A stretch of DNA of 64,000 nt, from NCBI RefSeq assembly GCF_003952365.1, contig NZ_CP034443.1, positions 6,317,001 through 6,381,000 on the forward strand. The letters are read 5' to 3'. The stretch is from Mesorhizobium sp. M9A.F.Ca.ET.002.03.1.2 (GTDB lineage: Bacteria > Pseudomonadota > Alphaproteobacteria > Rhizobiales > Rhizobiaceae). Below, in pieces: positions 1 to 7,498 of this stretch. The notes below the pieces were generated by a model. That model saw nothing but the letters and a program-made list of their open reading frames with translations, was not told the DNA's origin and made no database searches. How positions within the stretch are numbered: position 1 is the first letter of the stretch; each line of letters opens with the position of its first letter. The position numbers were made by a program, and so were the translations under genes.

Positions 1-687
1 GCAGCAGGCCTCGCCCTCGGGCACCACGACCTCGACGCCGAGCCGCGTCAGCAGCGCGATCGTCGTGTCGTTTATGCCGGGATCAAGCACGGATTGCGCG
101 CAGCCGGTGAGGATGGCAACGCGGCCGATTTTTCTCGTGCCCTGCGCGGCATGGATGCCCGGCGAAGCCATTGGCGACGCCGTGGGAACCGAAGCCGGAG
201 CAAGCCTGAGCATCGCGCCCAGCGGCTTCAGCGCCGGGACCTTTTCGAACAGGCCGGCGAATGGCTGGCCGAGCCTCGCCAGCTTAAGCGCGGCGCGAAA
301 ACGCGAGGGGTAAGGCAGGACGACGGCCAGCATGGCGCGCGTCAGCCGATCGGGCAGCGGGCGCTTGTAGGTCTCCTCGATATGGGCGCGGGCATGGTCG
401 ACCAGATGCATGTAGTTGACGCCGGACGGGCAGGTGGTCATGCAGGCGAGGCAGGACAGGCAACGGTCGATATGGGTGACGATCTCCTTGTCGGCGGGAC
501 GGCCGTTCTCCAGCATGTCCTTGATCAGGTAGATCCGCCCACGCGGCGAATCCAGCTCGTTGCCGAGCGTCACATAGGTCGGGCAGGTGGCCGTGCAGAA
601 GCCGCAATGCACGCATTTGCGCAGGATCGTCTCCGATTCCGCGACATGCGGATCGGCAAGCTGGGCAAGCGAAAAATTGGTCTGCAC
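1..687 (-). CDS. glcF: Glycolate oxidase iron-sulfur subunit GlcF (3' part missing)
   Basis: This is the N-terminal 229 codons of the Fe-S subunit of glycolate dehydrogenase, which passes electrons from the flavin subunits GlcD/GlcE to the respiratory chain. Two ferredoxin-type cysteine clusters are visible: CVHCGFCTATCP near residue 25 and CLSCLACMTTCPSG near residue 75. These are followed by the start of the CCG-type domain, and the frame runs off the window edge just after a Cys-Cys pair. The start is a GTG giving MQTNFSLAQLADPH, which matches the usual GlcF N-terminus. It lies just downstream of a DUF4870 gene and glcE on the same strand, so it is probably the last gene of the glc operon. 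The cut is only the window boundary. Confidence 0.93.
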   Translation of the reverse strand, partial: MQTNFSLAQLADPHVAESETILRKCVHCGFCTATCPTYVTLGNELDSPRGRIYLIKDMLENGRPADKEIVTHIDRCLSCLACMTTCPSGVNYMHLVDHARAHIEETYKRPLPDRLTRAMLAVVLPYPSRFRAALKLARLGQPFAGLFEKVPALKPLGAMLRLAPASVPTASPMASPGIHAAQGTRKIGRVAILTGCAQSVLDPGINDTTIALLTRLGVEVVVPEGEACC

Positions 688-697
688 GCGAGGAATC

Positions 698-1099
698 CTA
701 AAGTCCGAGGAACCAGCTTTCCGGGTCTTTGACCGGCTCGCCGCGCTGCAGCGCCTGCAGGCCGAGAATGCAGCGGGCGATGAACCAGACGGCGACGGCG
801 AACATCAGCACGACGCCTATCGCCACCATCATCAGCACAACCGAGATCAGTGCATAAAGCAGGCCGATCCAGAAGGTGCGGATCAGGAATGTGTAGTGGC
901 TCTCGACGAAGCCACCTGATTTGCCGCGGTTGATATAGGCCAGAACGATGCCGACAATAGCGGTGACGCCGATGACGAGGCTGGCGAGATAAAGGATGTA
1001 GATGACCAGTGCGTTGGTCGAACCTGGTTCCAGCCAGCGGTCGGTCTGGCGCGGTGCGGGTTTGCCGGAATCGGTCGGGCCTGGATTGATGTCGCTCAT
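698..1099 (-). CDS. DUF4870-like small membrane protein
   Basis: A 133-residue protein with a short polar N-terminus and about three hydrophobic segments (roughly residues 30-52, 72-95 and 95-115), ending in PVKDPESWFLGL. The pattern resembles the DUF4870/TIC20-like membrane family, whose function is unknown. Its ATG overlaps the glcE stop codon in an ATGA arrangement and glcF begins about 10 bp beyond its stop, so it is translated from the glycolate oxidase operon. A role in anchoring or assembling the membrane-associated dehydrogenase is possible but is only inferred from position. Confidence 0.8.
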   Translation of the reverse strand: MSDINPGPTDSGKPAPRQTDRWLEPGSTNALVIYILYLASLVIGVTAIVGIVLAYINRGKSGGFVESHYTFLIRTFWIGLLYALISVVLMMVAIGVVLMFAVAVWFIARCILGLQALQRGEPVKDPESWFLGL

Positions 1100-2352
1100 G
1101 ACGCTGCTCCCTCGGTTGCCGGGCCAAGAGTAGCAGAGCCTGCAGCCGGCGCCATACGGCCGGGGTTGAGGATGTTCTTCGGATCGAATTCGGCTTTGAG
1201 CCTTGCCGACAAAGCTGCCAGTTGCGGCGCCTGCGGCTCGAACACCGGCACGGCGGCGCGATGCGACGGGGCGGCGCGCACCAGCGTCGCGTGGCCGCCG
1301 CCATGTTTTCTGATCAGTCGGCGCAGCAGATCGGCTTCGGGATCGCCATGCTCCATGCGCAGCCAGATCAATCCGCCCTGCCAGTCATAGAAAGCATCGA
1401 CCGCCGCCTGCATGCGCAGCGCCAGCACCATCTGGTGGCCTTGTGACGGCGCCATGGAGACGCGCCACACCGGTTTTTCCGAACCATCGGCGAATGGGGC
1501 GCAATCCCTGACATCACGCCAGATGGAATGCGAGGCTTCGCCCGCAATCTCCTCCAGCGGGCCGGCATTGCGGAGCAGATCCTTCAGCGAGGCGATGCGG
1601 TAGGCAACCGACGGGCCAAAGCCTTCGACGCGCAGCAGCGTCGCCGCGGCGCTGCCGAGACTGCCGCCGGCAACCCGCGCCGCGACGCGTTCGGGAAGGT
1701 GCGCAGCGCTCGACACTTCGGCGCTGGAACCAAGCGCGAGCGCCATGGCGGCGGCGGCATGGTCGTCGAGCAGGCCGCGCAGAGCGAGCGTGACTTCGGT
1801 CTCGGCTGATGGCAGCACCTTGAAGGTGACATCGGTGAACACGGCCAGCGTGCCCCAGCTGTTGGCCATCAGCTTGGACAGATCGTAGCCGGTGACGTTC
1901 TTGACGACGCGGCCGCCAGACTTGAAGGCCTCGCCACGCCCAGAAACCACCGAGATGCCGAGGATGTGGTCGCGCGCCGCACCCGCCTTCAGCCGGCGCG
2001 GCCCGCAAAGGTTCGCGGCAAGCACGCCGCCGATCGTGCCTTTTCCCGGTTTGCCGCCGAGCAGTGGGCCATAGTCCATCGGTTCGAACGCAAGCTGCTG
2101 GCCGTTTTCGGCAAGCAGGCTTTCGATCTCGGCCAGCGGCGTGCCTGCTTTTGCCGACAGCACCAGTTCGGCCGGCTCGTAGAGCGTGACGCCGGTGAGT
2201 TTCGACAGGTCGAGCGTGTGTTCGGCCTGCAGCGGACGGCCGATGCCGCGCTTGGAACCATGGCCAAGGATTTCAAGCGGCGAGTCTTCGGCCACCGCCC
2301 AGGCGACGGTGGCGAGGGTTTCGGCTGCGGTGGATGGGGTGAAGGTGGTCAT
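1096..2352 (-). CDS. glcE: Glycolate oxidase FAD-binding subunit GlcE
   Basis: A 418-residue FAD-linked oxidase of the PCMH type, the second flavin subunit of glycolate dehydrogenase (glycolate to glyoxylate). The FAD-binding fold shows GHGSKRGIG near residue 30, a GTIGGVLAANLCGPRR segment near 110 and VVKNVTGYDLSKLMANSWGTL near 145. The C-terminus has the DPKNILNPGRM motif typical of this family. I chose the ATG at 2352 (MTTFTPSTAAETLA) because the further upstream open frame runs into a palindromic repeat and adds low-complexity residues not seen in GlcE. In most relatives glcE follows glcD directly; here about 960 bp of DUF559 repeat units separate them. Confidence 0.94.
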   Translation of the reverse strand: MTTFTPSTAAETLATVAWAVAEDSPLEILGHGSKRGIGRPLQAEHTLDLSKLTGVTLYEPAELVLSAKAGTPLAEIESLLAENGQQLAFEPMDYGPLLGGKPGKGTIGGVLAANLCGPRRLKAGAARDHILGISVVSGRGEAFKSGGRVVKNVTGYDLSKLMANSWGTLAVFTDVTFKVLPSAETEVTLALRGLLDDHAAAAMALALGSSAEVSSAAHLPERVAARVAGGSLGSAAATLLRVEGFGPSVAYRIASLKDLLRNAGPLEEIAGEASHSIWRDVRDCAPFADGSEKPVWRVSMAPSQGHQMVLALRMQAAVDAFYDWQGGLIWLRMEHGDPEADLLRRLIRKHGGGHATLVRAAPSHRAAVPVFEPQAPQLAALSARLKAEFDPKNILNPGRMAPAAGSATLGPATEGAAS

Positions 2353-2363
2353 GGGCGCAGAAC

Positions 2364-2430
2364 CTGGGTTCCTCGCCCCCACAACGTGGGGGAGAGGTGG
2401 TTTGCGAAGCAAACCGGAGAGGGGGCAATC
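2364..2430. repeat. Palindromic repeat, copy A (right end of DUF559 relic)
   Basis: About 67 bp built of small palindromes: CCTCGCCCCCAC/GTGGGGGAGAGG, then a short inverted pair around GGTTTGCGAAGCAAACC, ending CGGAGAGGGGGC. The same element recurs at 2734-2800 in this orientation, and at 2608-2674 and 3228-3294 in the opposite one. The end overlaps the stop codon region of the DUF559 relic. Confidence 0.85.
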
Positions 2431-2675
2431 ATAGAGCGCCACCTCCTGACTTCTTGGCTGCGAAAGGCGAAGCTGCGACATTTCGATAGGGGCTGTGTTC
2501 GACTCTCAGCCCGATCCAGAGAGTCGTTTCGGCATGCTTTTCGCCATGGCGAAGCGCGCGGGAGCGGGCGATCTTTTCGAGCGAGCGCCGGCTCGGCGCA
2601 TCGGCCGCCCCCCTCTCCGTCTCGGGCTTCGCCCGAGCCACCTCTCCCCCGCTTCGCGAGGGCGAGGAACCCCTA
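2429..2675 (-). pseudogene. Internally deleted DUF559 nuclease relic
   Basis: This minus-strand stretch encodes a shortened copy of the intact neighbour at 2797-3309. Its first part reads GSSPSRSGGEVARAKPETER and then SLEKIARSRALRHGEKHAETTLW, matching the intact protein's N-terminal 60 residues. It then jumps to FAAKKSGGGAL, matching the intact C-terminus FAAKTVGGVAL and the same TGA position. The whole catalytic core (the region with YFADFV and VVELDGSQH) is missing, and the ATG used by the intact copy is not present. It is bounded by inverted copies of the same palindromic repeat as the intact gene, so it is a decayed second copy of the whole unit. Confidence 0.8.
2608..2674. repeat. Palindromic repeat, copy B (left end of DUF559 relic)
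   Basis: Inverted copy of the element at 2364-2430, reading CCCCCTCTCCGTCTCGGGCT, then a GCCCGAGCC hairpin arm, CCTCTCCCCC and GGCGAGGAACCCC. It lies over the 5' coding part of the DUF559 relic, so the repeat itself encodes the GSSPSRSGGE protein segment. Confidence 0.85.
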
Positions 2676-2733
2676 TCCTGGAACGCCGTCGTCTGACGAT
2701 CTTGGAATGCTGGGGAATGAGGCAGCAAGACTT

Positions 2734-2800
2734 GGGTTCCTCGCCCCCACAAAGTGGGGGAGAGGTGCCTCGCGCAGCGAGGCGGAGAGGGGGCAATCAT
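2734..2800. repeat. Palindromic repeat, copy C (3' end of intact DUF559 gene)
   Basis: Nearly identical to 2364-2430 (GGGTTCCTCGCCCCCAC, GTGGGGGAGAGGTG, GGAGAGGGGGCAATCAT), with a changed inner hairpin (CCTCGCGCAGCGAGG). The DUF559 stop codon lies inside its right end, as in the relic copy. Confidence 0.85.
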
Positions 2801-3309
2801 AGGGCGACGCCTCCAACCGTCTTGGCCGCAAAAACGAACCGAAGGTCCGAGGCGACCACGTCTTCGGCTAATCGCCCTTCCAGTACCGCGAGAATGGTCT
2901 CGCAAACGCTTCTCGGTTTTTTCAGAACATCGACATTCCAGAAGCGCAAGACCGAAAACCCCTCGCCACGCATGAATTCGTCGCGCCGTCTGTCGTAGGA
3001 ATTCTCGGCATGTTGACTTCCGTCCAACTCGACAACGAGCTTTTCGCCTCGGCACACAAAGTCGGCGAAATACGGCCCAATCGGCATCTGCCTTACAAAT
3101 TTGTAGCCACCTAGTTTTTTGGCTTTCAACTCGTACCAGAGAGTTGCTTCCGCTTGATTGTCCCCCTGGCGAAGCGCGCGTGCGCGAGCGATCCTTTCAG
3201 GCGAACGCCGACTAGGCGGATCGGGCGTCCCCCTCTCCGTCTCGGGCTTCGCCCGAGCCACCTCTCCCCCGCTTCGCGGGGGCGAGGAACCCCTATTCTG
3301 AGTCGTCAT
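2797..3309 (-). CDS. DUF559 (Vsr-like PD-(D/E)xK fold) nuclease-like protein
   Basis: A 170-residue protein. Residues 1-45 are encoded by a palindromic repeat (GSSPPRSGGEVARAKPETER). From about residue 46 it is a standard DUF559 domain: ATLWYELKAKKLGGYKFVRQ, then YFADFVC and KLVVELDGSQH, the likely metal-binding acidic positions of the fold shared with very-short-patch-repair endonucleases, then DEFMRGEGFSVLRFWNVDVL. Activity has not been shown for most family members. The start chosen is the first ATG after the upstream sequence diverges (MTTQNRGSS). It is on the same strand as glcD and glcE and sits 4 bp beyond the glcD stop, so it would be co-transcribed with them. Confidence 0.85.
   Translation of the reverse strand: MTTQNRGSSPPRSGGEVARAKPETERGTPDPPSRRSPERIARARALRQGDNQAEATLWYELKAKKLGGYKFVRQMPIGPYFADFVCRGEKLVVELDGSQHAENSYDRRRDEFMRGEGFSVLRFWNVDVLKKPRSVCETILAVLEGRLAEDVVASDLRFVFAAKTVGGVAL
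3228..3294. repeat. Palindromic repeat, copy D (5' end of intact DUF559 gene)
   Basis: Inverted partner of copy C. It matches copy B almost base for base (CCCCCTCTCCGTCTCGGGCT, CCTCTCCCCC, GGCGAGGAACCCC) and encodes the N-terminal tail of the DUF559 protein. C and D therefore bracket one gene as inverted ends, as A and B bracket the relic. Confidence 0.85.
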
Positions 3310-3313
3310 CACC

Positions 3314-4810
3314 TCAAAACCTCGGAATGTCCGGAAACGCCATCTGCCCCCGGTGCACATGCATGCGTCCGAGTTCTGCGCAGCGGCGCAGCTGCGGGAA
3401 CACCTTGCCGGGATTGAGCAGATGGTTGGGGTCGAAAGCGCATTTGACCCGCATCTGCTGGTCGAGATCGATCTGGTTGAACATCTCCGGCATCAGATCG
3501 CGCTTCTCCACGCCGACGCCATGCTCGCCGGTCAGCACGCCGCCGACCTTGACGCAGAGCCGCAGGATGTCGGCGCCGAAGCTTTCCGCCTTGTCGAGCT
3601 CGCCGGGCACGTTGGCGTCATAGAGGATCAGTGGATGCAGATTGCCGTCGCCGGCGTGGAAGACATTGGCGACGCCGAGGCCGTATTTTTCGGACAGTTC
3701 GCGCATGCCATGCAGCACGCGCGGCAGTTCCTTGCGCGGGATGGTGCCGTCCATACAGTAATAATCGGGCGAGATGCGGCCGACCGCCGGGAAGGCAGCC
3801 TTGCGGCCGGCCCAGAAGCTCAGCCGTTCCTGCTCCGACTGCGAAATGCGGCAGGTGGTCGAGCCGTTCCTGTAGGCGATGGCCTCGACCAGGCCGATGA
3901 GGTGATCGACCTCCACCCCCGGCCCGTCGAGCTCGACGATCAGCAGCGCCTCGACATCCAGGGGATAGCCGGCATGGACGAAATCCTCGGCGGCATGGAT
4001 CGCCCGGCGGTCCATCATCTCCATGCCGCCCGGAATGATGCCGGCGCCGATGATGTCGGCGACGCATTGGCCGCCCTGCTCGCTGGTCGGAAAGCCGATC
4101 AGAAGCGCGCGCGCCGTCTCCGGCTTCTTTAGGATGCGCACGGTGACCTCGGTGACGACGCCGAGAAGCCCTTCGGAACCGGTCATGATCCCGAGCAGGT
4201 CGTAGCCCTCGCTGTCCAGATGCTTGCCGCCGAGCCGCACCACCTCGCCATTCATCAGCACCATCTCAATGCCGAGCACGTTGTTGGCGGTGAGGCCATA
4301 TTTCAGGCAATGCACGCCGCCGGAATTTTCTGCGACATTGCCGCCGATCGAGCAGGCGATCTGGGAGGATGGATCGGGGGCGTAGTAGAAACCCTCCTGC
4401 TCGACGGCGGTGGTGATGCCGAGATTGGTGACGCCCGGCTGGGCGACGACGATGCGGTTGGGAAAATCGATCTCGAGGATGCGGTTGAAGCGGCTCATGA
4501 CCATGAGCACGGCGTCTTCGAGCGGCAGCGCGCCGCCGGACAGCGAGGTGCCGGAGCCGCGCGGCACGACGCGGATGTTGCGGGCGCTGCAATATTTCAG
4601 CAGGCGGGAAACCTGCGCCACCGTTTCGGGCAGCACCACGACCAGCGGCAATTGCCGATAGGCGGTAAGGCCATCGCTCTCGAAGACGCGCATGGCGTTG
4701 GCAGCGTCGACAACGCCTTCGCCCGGCACGATGATGCGCATATCGGCGACGATCTCGTCGCGCCGGCGCATCGTGGCTTCGTCTGGCTTCGGCATCAGCA
4801 AACCGGACAT
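3314..4810 (-). CDS. glcD: Glycolate oxidase FAD-linked subunit GlcD
   Basis: A 498-residue FAD-linked oxidase, the main catalytic flavin subunit of glycolate dehydrogenase. It has the PCMH-type FAD-binding motif VVPRGSGTSLSGGALP near residue 85 and SSQIACSIGGNVAENSGG near 150. The C-terminal domain has NVFHAGDGNLHP, GGVLTGEHGVGVEK and FDPNHLLNPGKVFP, all typical of GlcD and D-lactate dehydrogenases. The ATG at 4810 has a GGAGA ribosome-binding site 7 bp upstream; an earlier in-frame ATG at 4942 would add 44 unrelated residues across a palindrome. It is the first gene of the operon, with an operator-like palindrome at 4831-4851 just upstream. Confidence 0.95.
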   Translation of the reverse strand: MSGLLMPKPDEATMRRRDEIVADMRIIVPGEGVVDAANAMRVFESDGLTAYRQLPLVVVLPETVAQVSRLLKYCSARNIRVVPRGSGTSLSGGALPLEDAVLMVMSRFNRILEIDFPNRIVVAQPGVTNLGITTAVEQEGFYYAPDPSSQIACSIGGNVAENSGGVHCLKYGLTANNVLGIEMVLMNGEVVRLGGKHLDSEGYDLLGIMTGSEGLLGVVTEVTVRILKKPETARALLIGFPTSEQGGQCVADIIGAGIIPGGMEMMDRRAIHAAEDFVHAGYPLDVEALLIVELDGPGVEVDHLIGLVEAIAYRNGSTTCRISQSEQERLSFWAGRKAAFPAVGRISPDYYCMDGTIPRKELPRVLHGMRELSEKYGLGVANVFHAGDGNLHPLILYDANVPGELDKAESFGADILRLCVKVGGVLTGEHGVGVEKRDLMPEMFNQIDLDQQMRVKCAFDPNHLLNPGKVFPQLRRCAELGRMHVHRGQMAFPDIPRF

Positions 4811-4830
4811 CAACAGTCTCCTTCGATCAA

Positions 4831-4851
4831 CTGGTAAAAATCTTTTACCAG
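4831..4851. promoter_or_regulatory. Perfect palindrome before glcD, candidate GntR/FadR-type operator
   Basis: CTGGTAAAA, ATC, TTTTACCAG is a 9-bp perfect inverted repeat with a 3-bp centre, about 20 bp before the glcD ATG. The TGGT...ACCA outline is typical of FadR-subfamily GntR operators such as those of GlcC, LldR and PdhR. A GntR protein is encoded 1.8 kb away at 6638. Position and symmetry are seen; the identity of the binding protein is inferred. Confidence 0.55.
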
Positions 4852-5056
4852 CAGCGAACGCCTGTTGCAAATCCTGCTTCGGCCGAAATCGAGCGCCGAT
4901 GCCGGGCTGCCTTCCGCAGCGGCAATCCGCCGCGATGGTCATCTCCCCTTGGAGGCAGGGTCGCGAACGAACGGAGCAGGGGGTGGGCTCGGCGCAGGGA
5001 TGCGCTTTACGAGCACCCCCGTCTCACGATCTTCGCTTCGCTTCGATCATGAGCCG

Positions 5057-5078
5057 ACCCTCCCCACAAGGGGAGGGT
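5057..5078 (-). terminator. Hairpin downstream of the DUF3422 gene
   Basis: ACCCTCCCC-ACAA-GGGGAGGGT forms a perfect 9-bp stem 10 bp after the DUF3422 stop codon on the minus strand. There is no clear U-run, so it may be a repeat-derived hairpin that stops or protects the transcript rather than a classic intrinsic terminator. Confidence 0.45.
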
Positions 5079-5088
5079 AAAGGCGTGC

Positions 5089-6411
5089 CTACTCGGCCGC
5101 CGGCTTGGCGGGTTCGGAGTGCTGGCGGCGCACGCGGCGCACGCCCCACCAGACGAGCAGGATGGCGAGCGGTACCGAGGCGGCGGTGACGACCTCCGGC
5201 GCAAAGGTATGGCCGAAGATCGAGACCCCCTTGGCGACGTAGCCGACGAGGCCGACGACGTAGTAGGAGACGGCGGCGACCGAGAGACCCTCCACCGTCT
5301 GCTGCAGCCGCAATTGCAGACGGGCGCGGTTGTTCATCGAAGCCAGCACATCGCGGTTCTGTTTCTCGACCTCGACATCTACCCAGGTGCGCAGCAGCGT
5401 GGTGGCGCGAGTGAGCTTCGTCGACAGATTGGCCTGACGCTCCTCGACCGAACGGCAGGTGCGCATGGCCGGCGCCACGCGGCGCTGCAGGAAACCGCCC
5501 CAGGTGTCGTAGCCGGGCACCGCCTCTTCCTCCAGCGCCTCCAGCCGTTCGCGGACGATGCCGTCATAGGCGCGGCTGGCGCCGAAGCGGTAGAGGCTGG
5601 AGGCGGCATCGGCCTCAAGCTCGGCGGCAAGCTCGGTCAGGTCGGCAAGCAGCGTCTGGCTGTCGCGGGTTTCGGCGACCTTCATTTCCAGCGTGGCCTG
5701 CGCCAGCCGGTCCTCGATGCGGCGCGTGCGCGCGGACAGCGTCAGCGCCAGCGGCAGGCCAAGCATGGCCAGAGTGCGGTAGGTTTCAATGTCGATCAGC
5801 CGTTGCGCCAGCGCGCCGGTGCGTGCCGGCGTCAGGCCGCGGTCGAGCGCCAGCATGCGGGTCATGCCGTCGCCGTCCTGGCGGAAATCGGTGACGATGG
5901 CGGCGTTGCCGCGCTCGACCAGCGAATAGCAAAGGCTGGTCGTGTCGAAGCCGGCGATCAGCTTTTCGCTCGCCTGCGTCCACTTCCTGATTTCGAGCCT
6001 GATGCCGGAGATCACCGTTCCAGGCGGTGAAAACCCGTGGCCGAACGGCGAATCTTCCTGAGCCCTGCCGCTTTCTGCGAGCGGCCCTTCCCATAGATAG
6101 GTCGAGAATTCCGTGTGCCGCTCCCAGCGCAGCGAGCCCTTGCCCCACTTCATCGCGTGGTGGCGGGCATGAGGGTCGGGCGCGGCGATGCCGAGGCGCC
6201 GTGACAATTCGGAAAGCACGGCCTGGTCGACGCCGGACCCGCCTTCGGTCATGAAGGAAAGCTGCACCAGCACACGCGGTTTCTCGACCAGCGGATGCGG
6301 ACGGGCGTGAACCTCGCCGAGCGCGCCGGGCCGTCCCTCATGCGCTGGAAAGCCCATGACGCTGCCCTTGACGCGGGGCTGGAATTCGAAATTGGATGGG
6401 TCGTCTGCCAC
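5089..6411 (-). CDS. DUF3422 family membrane-anchored protein
   Basis: A 440-residue protein of the DUF3422 family, common in alphaproteobacteria and functionally unknown. The N-terminal part has GFPAHEGRPGALGEVHARPHPLVEKPRVLVQLSF, the middle is helical with likely coiled-coil stretches (residues 230-340, many RLxxA and LxxLAAELEADA patterns), and the C-terminus has two hydrophobic segments (about 375-395 and 400-420) before a basic tail. This suggests a cytoplasmic domain held to the membrane by a C-terminal hairpin. It sits between glcD and the divergent GntR gene and may be a separate transcript. Confidence 0.85.
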   Translation of the reverse strand: MADDPSNFEFQPRVKGSVMGFPAHEGRPGALGEVHARPHPLVEKPRVLVQLSFMTEGGSGVDQAVLSELSRRLGIAAPDPHARHHAMKWGKGSLRWERHTEFSTYLWEGPLAESGRAQEDSPFGHGFSPPGTVISGIRLEIRKWTQASEKLIAGFDTTSLCYSLVERGNAAIVTDFRQDGDGMTRMLALDRGLTPARTGALAQRLIDIETYRTLAMLGLPLALTLSARTRRIEDRLAQATLEMKVAETRDSQTLLADLTELAAELEADAASSLYRFGASRAYDGIVRERLEALEEEAVPGYDTWGGFLQRRVAPAMRTCRSVEERQANLSTKLTRATTLLRTWVDVEVEKQNRDVLASMNNRARLQLRLQQTVEGLSVAAVSYYVVGLVGYVAKGVSIFGHTFAPEVVTAASVPLAILLVWWGVRRVRRQHSEPAKPAAE

Positions 6412-6637
6412 GGCTGGTCCCCCGGGCTTCGCTGAAACAGGCTTCGCTGAAACCCTTGGTGCAATCGCGTCCCTCTAGAGCCAATTGCCGGGGGACGCAA
6501 ACAACAAGTTAGCCGAGAGCAATATACTGCCGCGGCGTCACAACCGGCCATACGGCCGAATTGGATAAATAATTTGACCAGTTGGCGACACTGGCTTTAT
6601 CCTGGGTGACATCGGTTCAATCCCTCAGGCGCCCCCG

Positions 6638-7441
6638 TTGAGCGACATTTTCTCCAGGATCGAGCATTCCCGCACCGCCGACGAGGTGGTGCAGCAGATC
6701 GAGAGCCTGATCCTCGAAGGAATCTTACGCACCGGCGACAGGCTGCCGGGAGAACGCGAGCTGGCGCGCCGGTTCGAGGTGTCGCGGCCGATCCTGCGCG
6801 ATGCGCTGAAGGCGCTGGAAGGGCGCGGGCTTTTGACCACGCGACCCGGCGGCGGCACCCATGTCGCCGATGTCATCGGCCAATTGTTCACCAGGCCGGT
6901 GACGGACCTGATTTCCATGCACCGCAAGGCGGCGACCGACTATCTGGAATACCGCCGCGAGATCGAGGCGGTGGCGGCCGAGTACGCGGCGCGGCGCGCC
7001 ACATCGGACGATCTGGCGCTGCTCGACCGCATCATGGCGCGCATGGACGAGGCGCACCGGACCGGCAATTTCGACGACGAGGCGGAAATCGACGTCGAGT
7101 TCCACCACGCGATCTGCGAATGCGCGCACAACATCATCCTCTTGCACACATTGCGCTCGTGCTACCGGCTGCTGTCGGAGGGCGTGTTCCAAAACCGGCT
7201 CCTGGTGTTCAATGTGCCGGGCGCGCGCGAAGCGCTGCTTTCGCAGCACCGGGCGATCCATGCGGCGGTGAAAGCCGGCGATCCGGCCGCCGCACGGCAG
7301 GCGGCGATGGATCACATCACCCATGTCGAACGCACCATGGCCGAGGCCGAGCGCAGCGGCGACTGGCAGCGCGTGTCGCGGCTGAGGCTCAAGCAGCGCT
7401 CCGAAGCCGGCGACAGCGAGCCGCCAAGGAAACGCTCGTGA
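6638..7441 (+). CDS. GntR/FadR-family transcriptional regulator
   Basis: A 267-residue regulator with an N-terminal winged helix (residues 12-75, including ILRTGDRLPGERELARRFEVSRPILRDALKALEGRGLL) and a C-terminal all-helical FCD ligand domain (about 95-225). The FCD metal-binding pattern is visible as EFHHAICE and later LSQHRAIHAAV and AAMDHITHV. The start codon is TTG (MSDIFSRIEHSR). It is followed 57 bp later by an lldD-type gene on the same strand, which makes it a probable lactate or 2-hydroxyacid-responsive repressor in the LldR/GlcC class. It could also control the nearby glc operon; that link is inferred. Confidence 0.88.
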   Translation: MSDIFSRIEHSRTADEVVQQIESLILEGILRTGDRLPGERELARRFEVSRPILRDALKALEGRGLLTTRPGGGTHVADVIGQLFTRPVTDLISMHRKAATDYLEYRREIEAVAAEYAARRATSDDLALLDRIMARMDEAHRTGNFDDEAEIDVEFHHAICECAHNIILLHTLRSCYRLLSEGVFQNRLLVFNVPGAREALLSQHRAIHAAVKAGDPAAARQAAMDHITHVERTMAEAERSGDWQRVSRLRLKQRSEAGDSEPPRKRS

Positions 7442-7498
7442 GCGCCGGGGAAGAAAAATCAACAACGACGAATTAGCGAAGAACCCGCGGGAGAGCCC

